Shown: positions 16,675 to 25,882 of the stretch, piece by piece | Layout: every line of letters starts with the position of its first letter | Position numbering within the stretch: the stretch's first letter is position 1 | The notes under the pieces: model-generated | Told to the model about the DNA's origin: nothing | The model's database searches: none | Seen by the model: the letters and a program-made list of their open reading frames with translations, nothing else | Made by a program: the position numbers and the translations under genes | Source: Oscillospiraceae bacterium | GTDB lineage: Bacteria > Bacillota > Clostridia > Oscillospirales > Ruminococcaceae | NCBI GenBank assembly: GCA_018110925.1 | Contig: JAGAZJ010000034.1 | Location: forward strand, 1-64,000 | Direction of reading: 5' to 3' | Length of the DNA: 64,000 nucleotides

Positions 16675-17939
16675 GTATACTGACAGTAACACAGCTAAAC
16701 AGATATATTTCCTTTAAGATAAAAGACGACAAGCTGTTAAAGGGGCTTATCGTCACAGGTGAGATATCGGGATTTACCAATCACTCACGCACCGGTCACT
16801 TCTACTTCATCCTCAAGGATGCAGAGACACAGATAAAGGCGGTCATGTTCTCCTCATTTGCTTCAAGGCTAGCTTTCATGCCCCGCAACGGTATGAAGGT
16901 CATAGTCATGGGCAGTGTGCAGGTATTTGAACGTGACGGAGTGTATCAGATATATGTCACCGATATCCAGCCCGACGGGGTCGGTGCGGCATATCTTGCC
17001 GCAGAGGAACTGAAAAGAAAACTGAGCGCAGAGGGACTTTTTGACGAAGCGCATAAGAAGCCTATCCCCGCCGTGCCCTCTGTTATAGGGGTAGTCACCG
17101 CAAAGGACGGTGCGGCTTTACAGGATATCATAAATGTGATAAGCAGGCGCTTTCCCTGTGTGACACTGAAAGTATACGGCTGTCTGGTGCAGGGCTCAGC
17201 GGCGGTGAGATCGGTGTGCGAAGCACTGAGAGCCGCCGATGAAGGCGGCTGTGATGTCATCATATGCGGCAGAGGCGGAGGTTCTCCCGAAGACCTTATG
17301 GCGTACAACAGCGAGAGCGTCGCAAGGACAGTCTATGCAATGGATACGCCTGTCATATCAGCGGTGGGTCATGAGACCGACACAACGATCATAGACCTTG
17401 TATCAGACCTCAGAGCGCCCACTCCCTCAGCGGCGGCGGAACTGGCTGTACCTGAGCTGACGACGCTCAGAAAGGCTCTTGAACGGCTCACAGACGGGCT
17501 TGACAGCGCCGCTGCGGTATACCTTACCAATAAAAGGGCAAAGATCAGAACGCTGTCTGAAAAGCTGGCAGGGGTCTATCCTTCGGCAAAGCTGGCGGCA
17601 CTTAGCGTGCGCTTCACATCGGACAGAAAGGCGCTTGACAGCGCTATGAAGGCATATCTTGAAAGAAAAGCGGCGGTGCTTTCCGATAAAACAAAGCTCA
17701 TCACATCAGCCGCAGACAATAGAATAAGAACATACAGACAGAGACTTATGACACAGGCGGCGGCGCTCGATTCTCTCAGCCCGCTCAAAACTCTGTCAAG
17801 GGGTTACAGCATAGTATACAGCGGTAAAACCGCTGTCAAGAACAGCTATGAGATAAAAGCCGGGGACAGGGTCAGGATAGTCTTCTCGGAAGGCTCTGCC
17901 GATGCGGTCATAGAAAGGATCTGCAAAAATGACGTTTGA
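16671..17939 (+). CDS. xseA: Exodeoxyribonuclease VII large subunit
   Basis: 422 residues. N-terminal OB-fold (VTGEISGFTNHSRTGHFYFI) binds single-stranded DNA, and the catalytic domain contains IGVVTAKDGAALQDIIN, ICGRGGGSPEDL and SAVGHETDTTIIDLVSDLRA followed by PTPSAAAELA. A helical coiled-coil tail follows. With several XseB subunits it forms exonuclease VII, which degrades single-stranded DNA from both ends to short oligonucleotides. The length is slightly below the E. coli enzyme but normal for Firmicutes. It overlaps both neighbours (4 bp with the TsaD-like gene and 11 bp with xseB). Confidence 0.95.
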   Translation: MSILTVTQLNRYISFKIKDDKLLKGLIVTGEISGFTNHSRTGHFYFILKDAETQIKAVMFSSFASRLAFMPRNGMKVIVMGSVQVFERDGVYQIYVTDIQPDGVGAAYLAAEELKRKLSAEGLFDEAHKKPIPAVPSVIGVVTAKDGAALQDIINVISRRFPCVTLKVYGCLVQGSAAVRSVCEALRAADEGGCDVIICGRGGGSPEDLMAYNSESVARTVYAMDTPVISAVGHETDTTIIDLVSDLRAPTPSAAAELAVPELTTLRKALERLTDGLDSAAAVYLTNKRAKIRTLSEKLAGVYPSAKLAALSVRFTSDRKALDSAMKAYLERKAAVLSDKTKLITSAADNRIRTYRQRLMTQAAALDSLSPLKTLSRGYSIVYSGKTAVKNSYEIKAGDRVRIVFSEGSADAVIERICKNDV

Positions 17940-18126
17940 AAAGTCCGCAGAACGGATTGATGAGATAATAAAACAGCTCTCAGAAGGCGATCTGCCGCTG
18001 GAAAAGGCTGTGAAACTATACAAGGAAGGCACTCAGGCCATTGCAGAATGCAGTGCTATGCTCGACAAGGCACAAAACGAGATGCTGAAGGTCACTGATG
18101 CCGATAACGGAGGTGACGCGGTATGA
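17929..18126 (+). CDS. xseB: Exodeoxyribonuclease VII small subunit
   Basis: 65 residues, two predicted helices. The family signature is complete: MTFEKSAERIDEIIKQLSEG followed by LPLEKAVKLYKEG. It wraps onto the coiled-coil of XseA to make the active exonuclease VII. The start lies inside the xseA coding end (11-bp overlap) and its stop overlaps the ispA start by 4 bp, so the three proteins are translationally coupled. Confidence 0.93.
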   Translation: MTFEKSAERIDEIIKQLSEGDLPLEKAVKLYKEGTQAIAECSAMLDKAQNEMLKVTDADNGGDAV

Positions 18127-18983
18127 TAGAAGAATATATCGGTATGGTGAACGAAAAGCTTGCCGCTCTCATGGACAGCTTTACTGCCGAAACAACTGTA
18201 TATCAGAAAGAATGTGTCGATGCGATGAGGTACTCCCTTCTGGCAGGGGGCAAGCGCATACGGCCCGTACTGACACTGATGATAAACGATATGTACAAGG
18301 GCTTTACCACGGGCGCACTTGAAGCCGCCTGTGCGGTGGAGATGATACATACATTCTCACTGATACACGATGATATGCCGTGTATGGACAATGACGATAT
18401 GCGCAGGGGCAAGCCTGCCTGTCACATAGCTTTCGGTGAGGACGTGGCACTGCTTGCGGGCGATGCTCTCGAAAATCTGGCATTCGGCGTGATAGCACGC
18501 TGTGACATTGATGACAGCAAAAAGGTAAGACTCATCTCGACCCTCTCAAATGCTACGGGCGTTTACGGCATGATAGGCGGTCAGACGATAGATATACGCA
18601 ACACGGAGGCTTTCTCAAAGGAGAAGCTCCTTGCGATGTACAGCATGAAGACAGGTGCTCTGATAAGAGCCGCCTGCAGGATGGGCTGTATCTGCGCGGG
18701 TGAGGATGAGAGCCTTGCCGATGAATACGGTTCAAATCTCGGTCTTGCATATCAGATCATTGATGATATCCTTGACATCACCTCCGATGCTGACACACTC
18801 GGCAAACCGGTAAACAGCGACAGAGAGCAGAACAAGGCTACCTATCCGGAGGTATTCGGCATAAATGAAGCTTACGAAGCCGCAAAGCACTATACCGCTC
18901 AGGCTCTCTATGCGGCAAAGTCGATGCCCAACTGTGAGGAACTGTACGACTTTACAACTAAGCTGCTCATCAGAAAAAACTAA
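18123..18983 (+). CDS. ispA: Polyprenyl (geranyl/farnesyl) diphosphate synthase
   Basis: 286 residues. Trans-prenyltransferase with the first Asp-rich motif in LIHDDMPCMDNDDMRRGKP and the second in QIIDDILDITSDAD; upstream LLAGGKRIRPVL binds isopentenyl diphosphate. The two small residues around the first motif and the overall length fit the IspA-type C15 synthases. It condenses dimethylallyl and isopentenyl diphosphates supplied through Dxs, whose gene lies two genes downstream, and feeds undecaprenyl phosphate and quinone or carotenoid pathways. The exact chain length (C10 or C15) is an inference. Confidence 0.93.
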   Translation: MIEEYIGMVNEKLAALMDSFTAETTVYQKECVDAMRYSLLAGGKRIRPVLTLMINDMYKGFTTGALEAACAVEMIHTFSLIHDDMPCMDNDDMRRGKPACHIAFGEDVALLAGDALENLAFGVIARCDIDDSKKVRLISTLSNATGVYGMIGGQTIDIRNTEAFSKEKLLAMYSMKTGALIRAACRMGCICAGEDESLADEYGSNLGLAYQIIDDILDITSDADTLGKPVNSDREQNKATYPEVFGINEAYEAAKHYTAQALYAAKSMPNCEELYDFTTKLLIRKN

Positions 18984-19006
18984 TTATCGAAAGGTATGGT
19001 CAAAGA

Positions 19007-19495
19007 ATGTACAATTACATCCTCGTTACAGCCGTTCTGTCATGGTGGCTGTCACAGATAATAAAATTTGTGATAAACCTGATAAAATACAAGGAATTCA
19101 ACTTTGAAAGACTGACGGGCGCAGGCGGCTGGCCGAGTGCACATTCCTCGATGGTATGCTCTGCAAGTGTAGCTGTCGGACGTGTTGAGGGCGTGACGTC
19201 GACTGCATTTGCGATAGTCTGCATATTCTCTCTCATAACCATGTATGATGCGATGGGCGTAAGACGTGCCGCCGGTCAGCACGCCAAGGAGATAAACAAG
19301 ATAAACGAGTTCCTGCTGAATTTCGATGACATCAAGGATGCCATGAACACCAAAGACCCTATCGGACATATCTCCAAGAAAGTAGAGACAAAATACAATT
19401 TTATGAAGGAATACCTCGGTCATACTCCCTTTGAGGTGGCAAGCGGCGCTGTTATCGGTGTCATATTCGCATTTCTCATGCCTATGAGCTTCTGA
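19007..19495 (+). CDS. Divergent PAP2 family membrane protein (DUF212)
   Basis: 162 residues with about four hydrophobic helices. Family signatures: GAGGWPSAHSSMVCS, MYDAMGVRRAAGQHAKEIN and LGHTPFEVASGAVIGVIFAF. These residues correspond to the phosphatase motifs of type 2 phosphatidic-acid phosphatases, which suggests action on a membrane phosphate ester such as a prenyl phosphate. Position between ispA and dxs supports a link to isoprenoid lipid handling, but the substrate is not established. Ribosome site AAAGG is about 12 bp before the ATG, slightly far. Confidence 0.88.
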   Translation: MYNYILVTAVLSWWLSQIIKFVINLIKYKEFNFERLTGAGGWPSAHSSMVCSASVAVGRVEGVTSTAFAIVCIFSLITMYDAMGVRRAAGQHAKEINKINEFLLNFDDIKDAMNTKDPIGHISKKVETKYNFMKEYLGHTPFEVASGAVIGVIFAFLMPMSF

Positions 19496-19537
19496 TGTGT
19501 GAGCACAGAACAGATGAATAAGAACAGAGGGTATACA

Positions 19538-21403
19538 ATGGAGAAAGATACAGGTCTCAGGGGGATGGAACTTCCGGCAGATCTCAAAGGTCTGTCAGAC
19601 AAGCAGTGCAGGGCGCTTTGCAGAGAGATACGCCGTATACTCATCCGCACGGTGGGCAGGAACGGCGGGCACCTTTCATCAAATCTGGGCACGGTGGAGC
19701 TCACCGTGGCACTGCACAGAGTATTTGATTCGCCCCGTGACAAGATAGTGTGGGACGTGGGACATCAGTCATATACACACAAGCTGCTCACAGGCAGGCT
19801 CGGCAAATTCGGCACTCTGCGCACAGAGGGCGGTCTGTCGGGCTTTTCAAGGCCGTCCGAATCGGAGCACGATGTATTCGTATCGGGTCACAGCAGCAAT
19901 TCCATATCCGCCGCCTGCGGCATAGCAAAGGGAATGAAGCTGGCAGGCGACGACCACCATGTTATAGCCGTCATAGGCGACGGAGCATTCACGGGCGGTC
20001 TTGCCTATGAGGGGCTCAACAACGCAGGAAAAAGCACTGACAATCTTATAGTGATACTCAATGACAATGAGATGTCGATATCCAGGAATGTGGGAGCGTT
20101 TGCCAAGTATCTCTCATCCATAAGAGGTCAGAAAAAATATATAAACACCAAGCACAAGGTACAGAAGCTGCTCAACGACACGCCTGTTGTGGGCAAGCCC
20201 ATATCCGAGATGATGGTGAACACCAAGGACACCGTAAGGTATCTGCTGTATAAATACGGCGGATTTGATTCATCGACCATGTTTGAGAACATGGGCTTTG
20301 TATACCTGGGTCCTGTTGACGGCCATGACATACACGCCCTCAGCGAATATCTGGAGGCGGCAAAGGCTGTGAAAAAGCCCGTACTTGTCCACGTCATGAC
20401 AAAAAAGGGCAAGGGCTACTCCCCTGCCGAGCATAATCCCGGTGCGTTCCACGGTCTCAGTCCAAAGGCTTTGCCCGACAGTGACCCGGAGATAATGTCA
20501 GACGACTGCTTCTCGGCAGTATTCGGCAGGGAGCTGTCGGAGCTTGCAACATATGACAAGCGCATATGCGGCATCACCGCCGCTATGAAATACGGCACAG
20601 GACTGAACCATTTTGCCTGCGACCACCCCGACAGATTTTTTGACGTGGGTATAGCCGAAGGTCATGCCGTGACATTCGCATCGGGTCTTTCCGTCACGGG
20701 TATCATACCCGTATTTGCGGTGTATTCCAGCTTTTTGCAGCGCTCCTACGATCAGCTCATACATGATGCGGCGATAGCCGGCAATCACATAGTCCTGGGG
20801 ATAGACAGGGCAGGCTTTGTGGGCGAGGACGGCGAAACACATCAGGGGCTGTTCGACGTGTCCATGCTGTCGTCTGTGCCAAACACCACCATATTCTCAC
20901 CTGCGACCTATGATGAACTGAAACGCTCATTGTCTGCGGCACTGTTCGATACTCGCGGCATAGCCTGCGTGCGCTACCCGAAAGGCACTGAGGCAAAAAC
21001 CGTTTCCTGCGGCGATGACGGCATGGTATATATTAAAGTACCGAAAAAGCGAAAGAAGCGCCTTGCTGTAAGCTATGGCAGGGTCGGTGCTGAACTCTGT
21101 GCGGCAGTCACGGAGAACGGCATAAAATGTGATGTACTGCGTCCGTTAAAGATATTCCCCATAGAAAAGGAACTGACCGATATCTGCAAGGGATATTCGG
21201 AAATATTCATTTTTGAGGAAGGCATGAGATCGGGCGGCTTTGCGGAGCATCTTACGGCAGAGCTGTATTCTGACGGCTGGAAGGGTACTGTACACATAAC
21301 AGCCTGTCAGGGCTTTGAACCGCAGGCGACCGTTGACCGACAGCTTGAAAAGAACGGACTGGACAGAAACAGCATAGTACGGAGGCTCACAGATGCGTCT
21401 TGA
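19538..21403 (+). CDS. dxs: 1-deoxy-D-xylulose-5-phosphate synthase
   Basis: 621 residues. Thiamine-diphosphate enzyme that joins pyruvate and glyceraldehyde 3-phosphate in the first step of the non-mevalonate isoprenoid pathway. Motifs: GGHLSSNLGTVELTVAL, VWDVGHQSYTHKLLTGR and the cofactor-binding VIGDGAFTGGLAYEGLNNAG. Then DNEMSISRNVGA, the transketolase-type pyrimidine domain (DVGIAEGHAVTFASGL), and the C-terminal domain from CDVLRPLKIFP. Two earlier in-frame starts (GTG 19499 and ATG 19514) exist, but the ATG at 19538 follows AGAGGG with good spacing. It overlaps tlyA by 11 bp. Confidence 0.95.
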   Translation: MEKDTGLRGMELPADLKGLSDKQCRALCREIRRILIRTVGRNGGHLSSNLGTVELTVALHRVFDSPRDKIVWDVGHQSYTHKLLTGRLGKFGTLRTEGGLSGFSRPSESEHDVFVSGHSSNSISAACGIAKGMKLAGDDHHVIAVIGDGAFTGGLAYEGLNNAGKSTDNLIVILNDNEMSISRNVGAFAKYLSSIRGQKKYINTKHKVQKLLNDTPVVGKPISEMMVNTKDTVRYLLYKYGGFDSSTMFENMGFVYLGPVDGHDIHALSEYLEAAKAVKKPVLVHVMTKKGKGYSPAEHNPGAFHGLSPKALPDSDPEIMSDDCFSAVFGRELSELATYDKRICGITAAMKYGTGLNHFACDHPDRFFDVGIAEGHAVTFASGLSVTGIIPVFAVYSSFLQRSYDQLIHDAAIAGNHIVLGIDRAGFVGEDGETHQGLFDVSMLSSVPNTTIFSPATYDELKRSLSAALFDTRGIACVRYPKGTEAKTVSCGDDGMVYIKVPKKRKKRLAVSYGRVGAELCAAVTENGIKCDVLRPLKIFPIEKELTDICKGYSEIFIFEEGMRSGGFAEHLTAELYSDGWKGTVHITACQGFEPQATVDRQLEKNGLDRNSIVRRLTDAS

Positions 21404-22103
21404 CGTATACCTGTCGCAAAACGGCATAAAGAGCCGTGAAGCGGCAAAGTCGATCATAAAAAAGGGCGTTGTCATAAACGGCAGGACCGTGACCAAACCA
21501 TCTTTTGATGTCACGGGCGATGAAGACATTGTATATGAAAATGACATGAAATATGTGGGCAGAGGCGGTCTGAAGCTGGAACACGCAATAAGAGAATTTG
21601 AGCTTGACCTGACCGGATATGTGTGCCTTGACATTGGCGCATCCACAGGCGGATTCACCGATTGTATGCTCCAGAGCGGCGCATCGTATGTATATGCCGT
21701 GGACGTGGGACACGGTCAGCTTGCACAGAAGCTTGTCTGCGACAGCAGGGTGCGGAATATGGAGGGCATGAATATACGCAGTGTCACCCGTTCTGACTTT
21801 GACAGGGATATTGATTTCATCGGCACGGATGTATCGTTTATATCCCTGAAGCTGGTACTGCCTGTAATATATGAGCTGCTCAGCGGTAAGAATGCCGTAG
21901 TGCTGATAAAGCCGCAGTTTGAATGCGGCAGGGCCGCTCTTGGAAAGGGCGGTATAGTAAAGTCTGATAAGGTGACAGAGAGTGTAAGGGAAGATCTGCG
22001 TGCGTTTGCAGAGGCAACGGGTTTTGCCGTAGAAGGTATCATACCGTCTCCGATTACAGGCGGTGACGGCAACAGGGAATTCCTGATGCTATTAAAAAAA
22101 TAG
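21393..22103 (+). CDS. tlyA: TlyA-family rRNA 2'-O-methyltransferase (hemolysin A family)
   Basis: 236 residues. N-terminal S4 RNA-binding domain (MRLDVYLSQNGIKSREAAKS) and an FtsJ-like methyltransferase domain (CLDIGASTGGFTDCMLQSGA, YAVDVGHGQL, TDVSFISLKLVLP, IKPQFECGR). TlyA enzymes methylate ribose positions in 16S and 23S rRNA and affect capreomycin sensitivity in mycobacteria. The C-terminal ITGGDGNREFLMLLKK is odd: the same sequence up to LMLL recurs at 23699-23739 but there continues as SRE-stop directly before the next operon gene. The original tail was therefore probably LLSRE, and the present LLKK comes from the inserted DNA. Confidence 0.93.
   Translation: MRLDVYLSQNGIKSREAAKSIIKKGVVINGRTVTKPSFDVTGDEDIVYENDMKYVGRGGLKLEHAIREFELDLTGYVCLDIGASTGGFTDCMLQSGASYVYAVDVGHGQLAQKLVCDSRVRNMEGMNIRSVTRSDFDRDIDFIGTDVSFISLKLVLPVIYELLSGKNAVVLIKPQFECGRAALGKGGIVKSDKVTESVREDLRAFAEATGFAVEGIIPSPITGGDGNREFLMLLKK
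22050..22090 (+). repeat. 41-bp direct repeat, left copy (tlyA 3' end)
   Basis: From CCGATTACAGGCGG to GAATTCCTGATGCT. It matches 23699-23739 at 39 of 41 positions (differences T/C at 22055 and T/C at 22063, both synonymous). It encodes PITGGDGNREFLM-L within tlyA. Confidence 0.95.
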
Positions 22104-22157
22104 CAACCCGTTCTTGTAATATCAATAAATACAAGTTGAAACAGGAGTGATCATATT

Positions 22158-23612
22158 ATGGGTTTTTTGGATTTGTTTAAGGCTTCTGAAAACGCAAAAC
22201 TTAAGCAGGAGTTTACAGATATTCAAACACAGTACTCTGAATTACAATCCAAATATGATTCACTGCTTGAATCAATTCCAAAAGAAAAGAAAGATTTTGA
22301 TGAACTAAATGAACAAATAAACACTTTAAGGCAAGAACGAAATAATCTAAATATTTCTAAAGCTAATTTCACTGCTGATATATCGAAGCTTACAGCAGAA
22401 AAAACAAAGCTATCTGCTGAAGTTGATGAAAAAAAGAAATATTTAGACAAAACAGTATACAATACTCAAAAAGTTCAACAGCTTTATAACCAATATAAAG
22501 CTGCTATAAAAGGTTATGATAATTTCCCCACAGATGGATTATAGCCTGTTAATATTGAAGATAGTCTTCTGCCAGTAATTGAAATAGATCTCAATTGTAT
22601 GAGTATCCGTGAATTAAGAAAGCGGTATAAACAAAAGCAAAGTGAGATACAAAAAGTTTTCAAGAGATATGAAGATCGATATACCACTAAATCAAATATA
22701 GCAATTTATAAACTTATGGTTATCGCTATGGAAGCAGAATTACAGAATATATTGAGTACACTTTCTTATGGTAAACTTGATAAAGCCGAATCAAGTGTAA
22801 AATCAATAACAAATCGATATTATGAAGTTGCAGTAAATGGAAATCAAAGCATTGCTTCCACGATGAAAAGCTTTATTGCTGAAATTGAATTACTCTTTAT
22901 TGATACAATAAAAATCGAATACGAATACTATGTTAAAGTCGAACAACAACGTGAAGAACAACGTGCTTTGCGTGAACAAATGAAGCAAGAAGCTGAAGAA
23001 AGAAAAGCATTAGAAATTGAACGTAAAAAAGTTGAACGAGAAGAATCGAAATATAATACCGAAATAGAACAACTAAAAGAAAAAATATCATCAACTACAG
23101 ATACTGATTCTTTACGCAAGTTGGAAGAAAGGATAGCTTTGCTTCAACATCAATTAGATGAAGTTCAACAAAAGAAAGCAGAGATTACTACTTTACAAAA
23201 TGGAAAAGCAGGCTATGTATATGTCATAAGCAATCTCGGTTCATTTGGAAATGATGTGTTTAAAATTGGAATGACTCGTCGCCTTGAGCCAATTATACGA
23301 GTGAAGGAATTAGGAAATGCCAGTGTTCCATTTGAGTTTGATGTTCACAGTTTTATTTTCTCAAATGATGCGGTTACTCTTGAAAACACACTACATAAGG
23401 AGTTAAATCAAAGCCGAGTAAATAAAGTTAATCTAAGGAAAGAGTTTTTCCGTATTTCTATTGATGAACTCGAACAATTAGTTTTACAACACGATCCTAC
23501 GGCAATATTTCAACGCACAATGATTGCAGAGCAATATTATCAAAGCATAAACAGAACAGAAGTTGTAACAGAATTAATCAAAGACGAAGAAACAGATGAC
23601 GAAGACGACTAA
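22158..23612 (+). pseudogene. DUF4041 + T5orf172/MUG113 (GIY-YIG-like) protein, interrupted by in-frame TAG
   Basis: An N-terminal part, residues 1-128, holds a coiled coil (FTDIQTQYSELQSKYDSLLE onward) and ends ...YKAAIKGYDNFPTDGL. The frame then meets TAG at 22542-22544 and stays open to 23612; only 18 sense codons separate the TAG from the next ATG (22599), which lacks a ribosome site. The second part has the DUF4041-like helical region (SIRELRKRYKQKQ, YKLMVIAMEAELQNIL), a long charged coiled coil, and a T5orf172/MUG113 domain starting GYVYVISNLGSFGNDVFKIG. Intact relatives are single proteins of about 480 residues. So this is one gene broken by a single nonsense codon, or read through at TAG. 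It is the cargo of the tlyA insertion. A nuclease function is inferred from the GIY-YIG superfamily. Confidence 0.75.
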
Positions 23613-23698
23613 CGATGAATAGGTTACCCATAATTTTCTATTTGTATTTTCGGTTTTCATCACTAATTCTTGTATAGTATTTGCTGATGATGCTTCAA

Positions 23699-23739
23699 CC
23701 GATCACAGGCGGCGACGGCAACAGGGAATTCCTGATGCT
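23699..23739 (+). repeat. 41-bp direct repeat, right copy
   Basis: Second copy of the tlyA end. In frame it continues TCT TTC... in another phase, but in the tlyA phase reads LMLLSRE then TGA at 23754-23756, four bases before the next gene, which fits it being the original tlyA terminus. Confidence 0.93.
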
Positions 23740-23759
23740 TCTTTCCAGGGAGTGACATC

Positions 23760-24473
23760 ATGAAAAAAGTTATCATAGCTGCGTTCATAGTGTTTGTTAT
23801 ATCACTTGCGGCAGGTATAAACACAGTTTATGCCGAAGCCCCCGCAAATGATTCCATACATATATACGCCGATACATCAGATATGCCTCCGGGCACTGCA
23901 TATATAGACCTGCTCGGTAAAATATCGCCCGAAAGCGAATATTATACCACTTTCAATGAATCTGCTGCAATATCCGTATCCGACGGCACTGATACAAAAG
24001 CTATAGTTATTGATGCCTCAAGCCCAGTGGTATCATACAATGAGGACGGGTATATGAGCCTCTCCGCTCATTTCAGATACTTCTCCTCAATATCTGTAAC
24101 GGGTATGGGCTCGGAGGAGATGTTCAGCATACTGCCTGTCAGCGGCAAGGATGAGATGAATATCGCAGCCTTCTATAAGAAATTCGGACGCTTCAGGGCT
24201 GCCTATGTATCTGCTTCGGGAGAGATTCTCGGAGTTACCGATACAGCCCAGAGCGTATTGACAAATGAAGAGATATACAAAATGAAGCTTGACGGAACCA
24301 CCGCCGTGTTTGAATTTCATTCAGACAGTGCAGACAATGCCAAAAGGCTCCAGGACCCCGTGGGCATACTGTCAATGGGCATATATATAATGTTCCTCAT
24401 AATGCTTGTTGCTCTCGGTGTTATAGTTATCCGCAATATATGGCGCTTTGTCAGACAGATGCGGAAAAAATGA
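23760..24473 (+). CDS. Putative secreted/membrane-anchored protein of unknown function
   Basis: 237 residues. I do not recognise a family. It has an N-terminal signal-like helix ([22 protein letters not shown]), an extracytoplasmic domain of about 165 residues with beta-rich sequence ([20 protein letters not shown]), and a C-terminal transmembrane helix ([19 protein letters not shown]) with a basic cytoplasmic tail ending RQMRKK. This is a type I membrane protein layout. AGGGAG 8 bp before the ATG is a good ribosome site that lies in the original 3' end of tlyA, so the gene was probably coupled to tlyA before the insertion separated them. Its 3' end is followed by nadK after 13 bp. Confidence 0.75.
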   Translation: MKKVIIAAFIVFVISLAAGINTVYAEAPANDSIHIYADTSDMPPGTAYIDLLGKISPESEYYTTFNESAAISVSDGTDTKAIVIDASSPVVSYNEDGYMSLSAHFRYFSSISVTGMGSEEMFSILPVSGKDEMNIAAFYKKFGRFRAAYVSASGEILGVTDTAQSVLTNEEIYKMKLDGTTAVFEFHSDSADNAKRLQDPVGILSMGIYIMFLIMLVALGVIVIRNIWRFVRQMRKK

Positions 24474-24486
24474 GGGGAGACATACC

Positions 24487-25338
24487 ATGAAAACACTCAT
24501 ACACCCTAATTTTTCAAAGACTAATGCATTCGACACCACCGCTAAGGTATGCTCCATGCTTCACAATATGAAATTTGAGCTGATGAGCTACACTCGGCTT
24601 AAAGACAAGTTCCCGCCCTGCGGATATATCTCATTCAGAGAGCCGGATGAGGCGGCGGCAGAGTGCGACCTTATTATAGCCATAGGCGGCGACGGCACCA
24701 TACTTGAAGCATCATCGTATGCATCAAAATACAACAAGCTGCTCCTCGGCATAAACACGGGCAGGCTTGGATTTATGGCATCTATTGAGAGCGACGGGCT
24801 CTACAAGCTGTCAAAGCTCATAAGCGGCGATTATACCGCACAGGACAGGATGCTCCTAGAATGTGAGCACATCACCTCAGCCGGTACATCTGTCTATACA
24901 GCGCTCAATGACATCGTCATATCAGCCATAGGCAGGCTCTGTGATTTTGAGATTTGCTCCTGCGGCGCTCTAGCAAGCGATGTAAGGGCTGACGGTCTTA
25001 TTTTTTCCACACCCACAGGCTCGACTGCGTATGCGCTATCGGCAGGCGGTCCGATACTTGCCCCTGACCTTGAATGCATACAGATGACACCAATATGCCC
25101 TCATTCGCTGTCATCAAGAACGATAATATTCTCACCCGACAATCCCCTTGAAGCACGGGCATCCGCAAGAGAGCCGGACACTGTGCGCCTGACCATAGAC
25201 GGCGTTGACTGCGGCATAGTCTCAAAAGACGACAAGCTGACAATTAAGCGTTCGGAAAAACGCCTTCGCCTGATAGACATTGAGGGCAACTCATTTTTCA
25301 ATGCGGTCAATAACAAACTCATGCACCCTGTGAAATGA
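24487..25338 (+). CDS. nadK: NAD kinase
   Basis: 283 residues. Phosphorylates NAD to NADP. The catalytic motif GGDGT appears in [15 protein letters not shown], followed by [14 protein letters not shown]. The substrate-binding C-terminal block shows [20 protein letters not shown] and then the beta-rich end with [11 protein letters not shown] 24487 follows GAGGGGAGA with good spacing and gives the usual short N-terminus; the frame opening at 24448 overlaps the previous gene more than needed. The nadK-argR pair downstream of tlyA is the standard Firmicutes order (recN normally follows argR but is not present here). Confidence 0.94.
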   Translation: MKTLIHPNFSKTNAFDTTAKVCSMLHNMKFELMSYTRLKDKFPPCGYISFREPDEAAAECDLIIAIGGDGTILEASSYASKYNKLLLGINTGRLGFMASIESDGLYKLSKLISGDYTAQDRMLLECEHITSAGTSVYTALNDIVISAIGRLCDFEICSCGALASDVRADGLIFSTPTGSTAYALSAGGPILAPDLECIQMTPICPHSLSSRTIIFSPDNPLEARASAREPDTVRLTIDGVDCGIVSKDDKLTIKRSEKRLRLIDIEGNSFFNAVNNKLMHPVK

Positions 25339-25348
25339 CGGTGATAAT

Positions 25349-25762
25349 ATGAAATCCAAAAGGCAAGAAGCAATACTTAAACTGATAGCAGAGCTGGACG
25401 TAAAGACGCAGGACGAGCTGAGATCTCTGCTCAGAGAGCGGGGATTTGATGTAACACAGGCCACCCTGTCAAGGGACATTGCACAGCTCGGTATTGTAAA
25501 GGACGACCGGTATATCATACCCGAAAAATACCTGCCGCTGCCGCCGCTTTCAATGTCCTCGGTCACAGGTGCGGACTATGCACACAACACAGTTGTCATA
25601 AGGTGCAGAGCCGGTACGGCAAATGCCGTATGCGCCGAGATAGATTCTCTTGACATCAAAAATGCCGTCGGGACGATCGCAGGCGACGACACGATATTCA
25701 TGCTCATGCGCACTGAAAAGGATGCGGCTAATATATGCAGAGAGATAAGCGGACAGTTATGA
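25349..25762 (+). CDS. argR: Arginine repressor ArgR/AhrC
   Basis: 137 residues. N-terminal winged helix-turn-helix (KSKRQEAILKLIAELDVKTQ, then VTQATLSRDIAQLGIVK) and a C-terminal oligomerisation/arginine-binding domain (NTVVIRCRAGTANAVCAEID, NAVGTIAGDDTIFMLMRTEK). The GTIAGDDT motif contacts L-arginine. It represses arginine biosynthesis and activates catabolism genes when arginine is abundant. The start follows GGTGAT, a modest ribosome site, 10 bp after nadK. It is the last gene of the nusB-argR run. Confidence 0.93.
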   Translation: MKSKRQEAILKLIAELDVKTQDELRSLLRERGFDVTQATLSRDIAQLGIVKDDRYIIPEKYLPLPPLSMSSVTGADYAHNTVVIRCRAGTANAVCAEIDSLDIKNAVGTIAGDDTIFMLMRTEKDAANICREISGQL

Positions 25763-25773
25763 TGTCCGCTTAT
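25745..25773 (+). terminator. Hairpin at the argR end (terminator-like)
   Basis: Perfect 10-bp stem ATAAGCGGAC/GTCCGCTTAT that encloses the argR stop codon in its loop. The T-tract after it is poor (ACGGTTTATAAAC), so termination strength is uncertain. Confidence 0.5.
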
Positions 25774-25814
25774 ACGGTTTATAAACGCATTTATAAATGA
25801 ACAGATATTCACAC

Positions 25815-25843
25815 TTGACATTATACAGTCTGTGTGATATAAT
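25815..25843 (+). promoter_or_regulatory. Promoter of the alpha/beta hydrolase gene
   Basis: Perfect TTGACA (25815-25820), 17-bp spacer, TATAAT (25838-25843), 39 bp before the start codon. Confidence 0.85.
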
Positions 25844-25882
25844 TATCTTGTTGACAATGGAACGATACAGAAAGGGATGTAT

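Larger units (their letters stand above)
22050..23739 (+). mobile_element. AT-rich insertion at the tlyA 3' end, flanked by 41-bp direct repeats
   Basis: A unit of 1,649 bp separates two copies of the last coding bases of tlyA. The interior has a marked drop in GC and different codon use from the operon around it, and carries a DUF4041/GIY-YIG-type gene but no integrase or transposase. An inverted repeat CTTGTA...TACAAG (22113-22135) lies near the left end, and CTTGTA recurs near the right end (23669-23674). The left copy leaves tlyA intact with a new stop. The arrangement is like integration into a gene's 3' end with restoration of the gene, as seen at tRNA genes. Confidence 0.8.
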
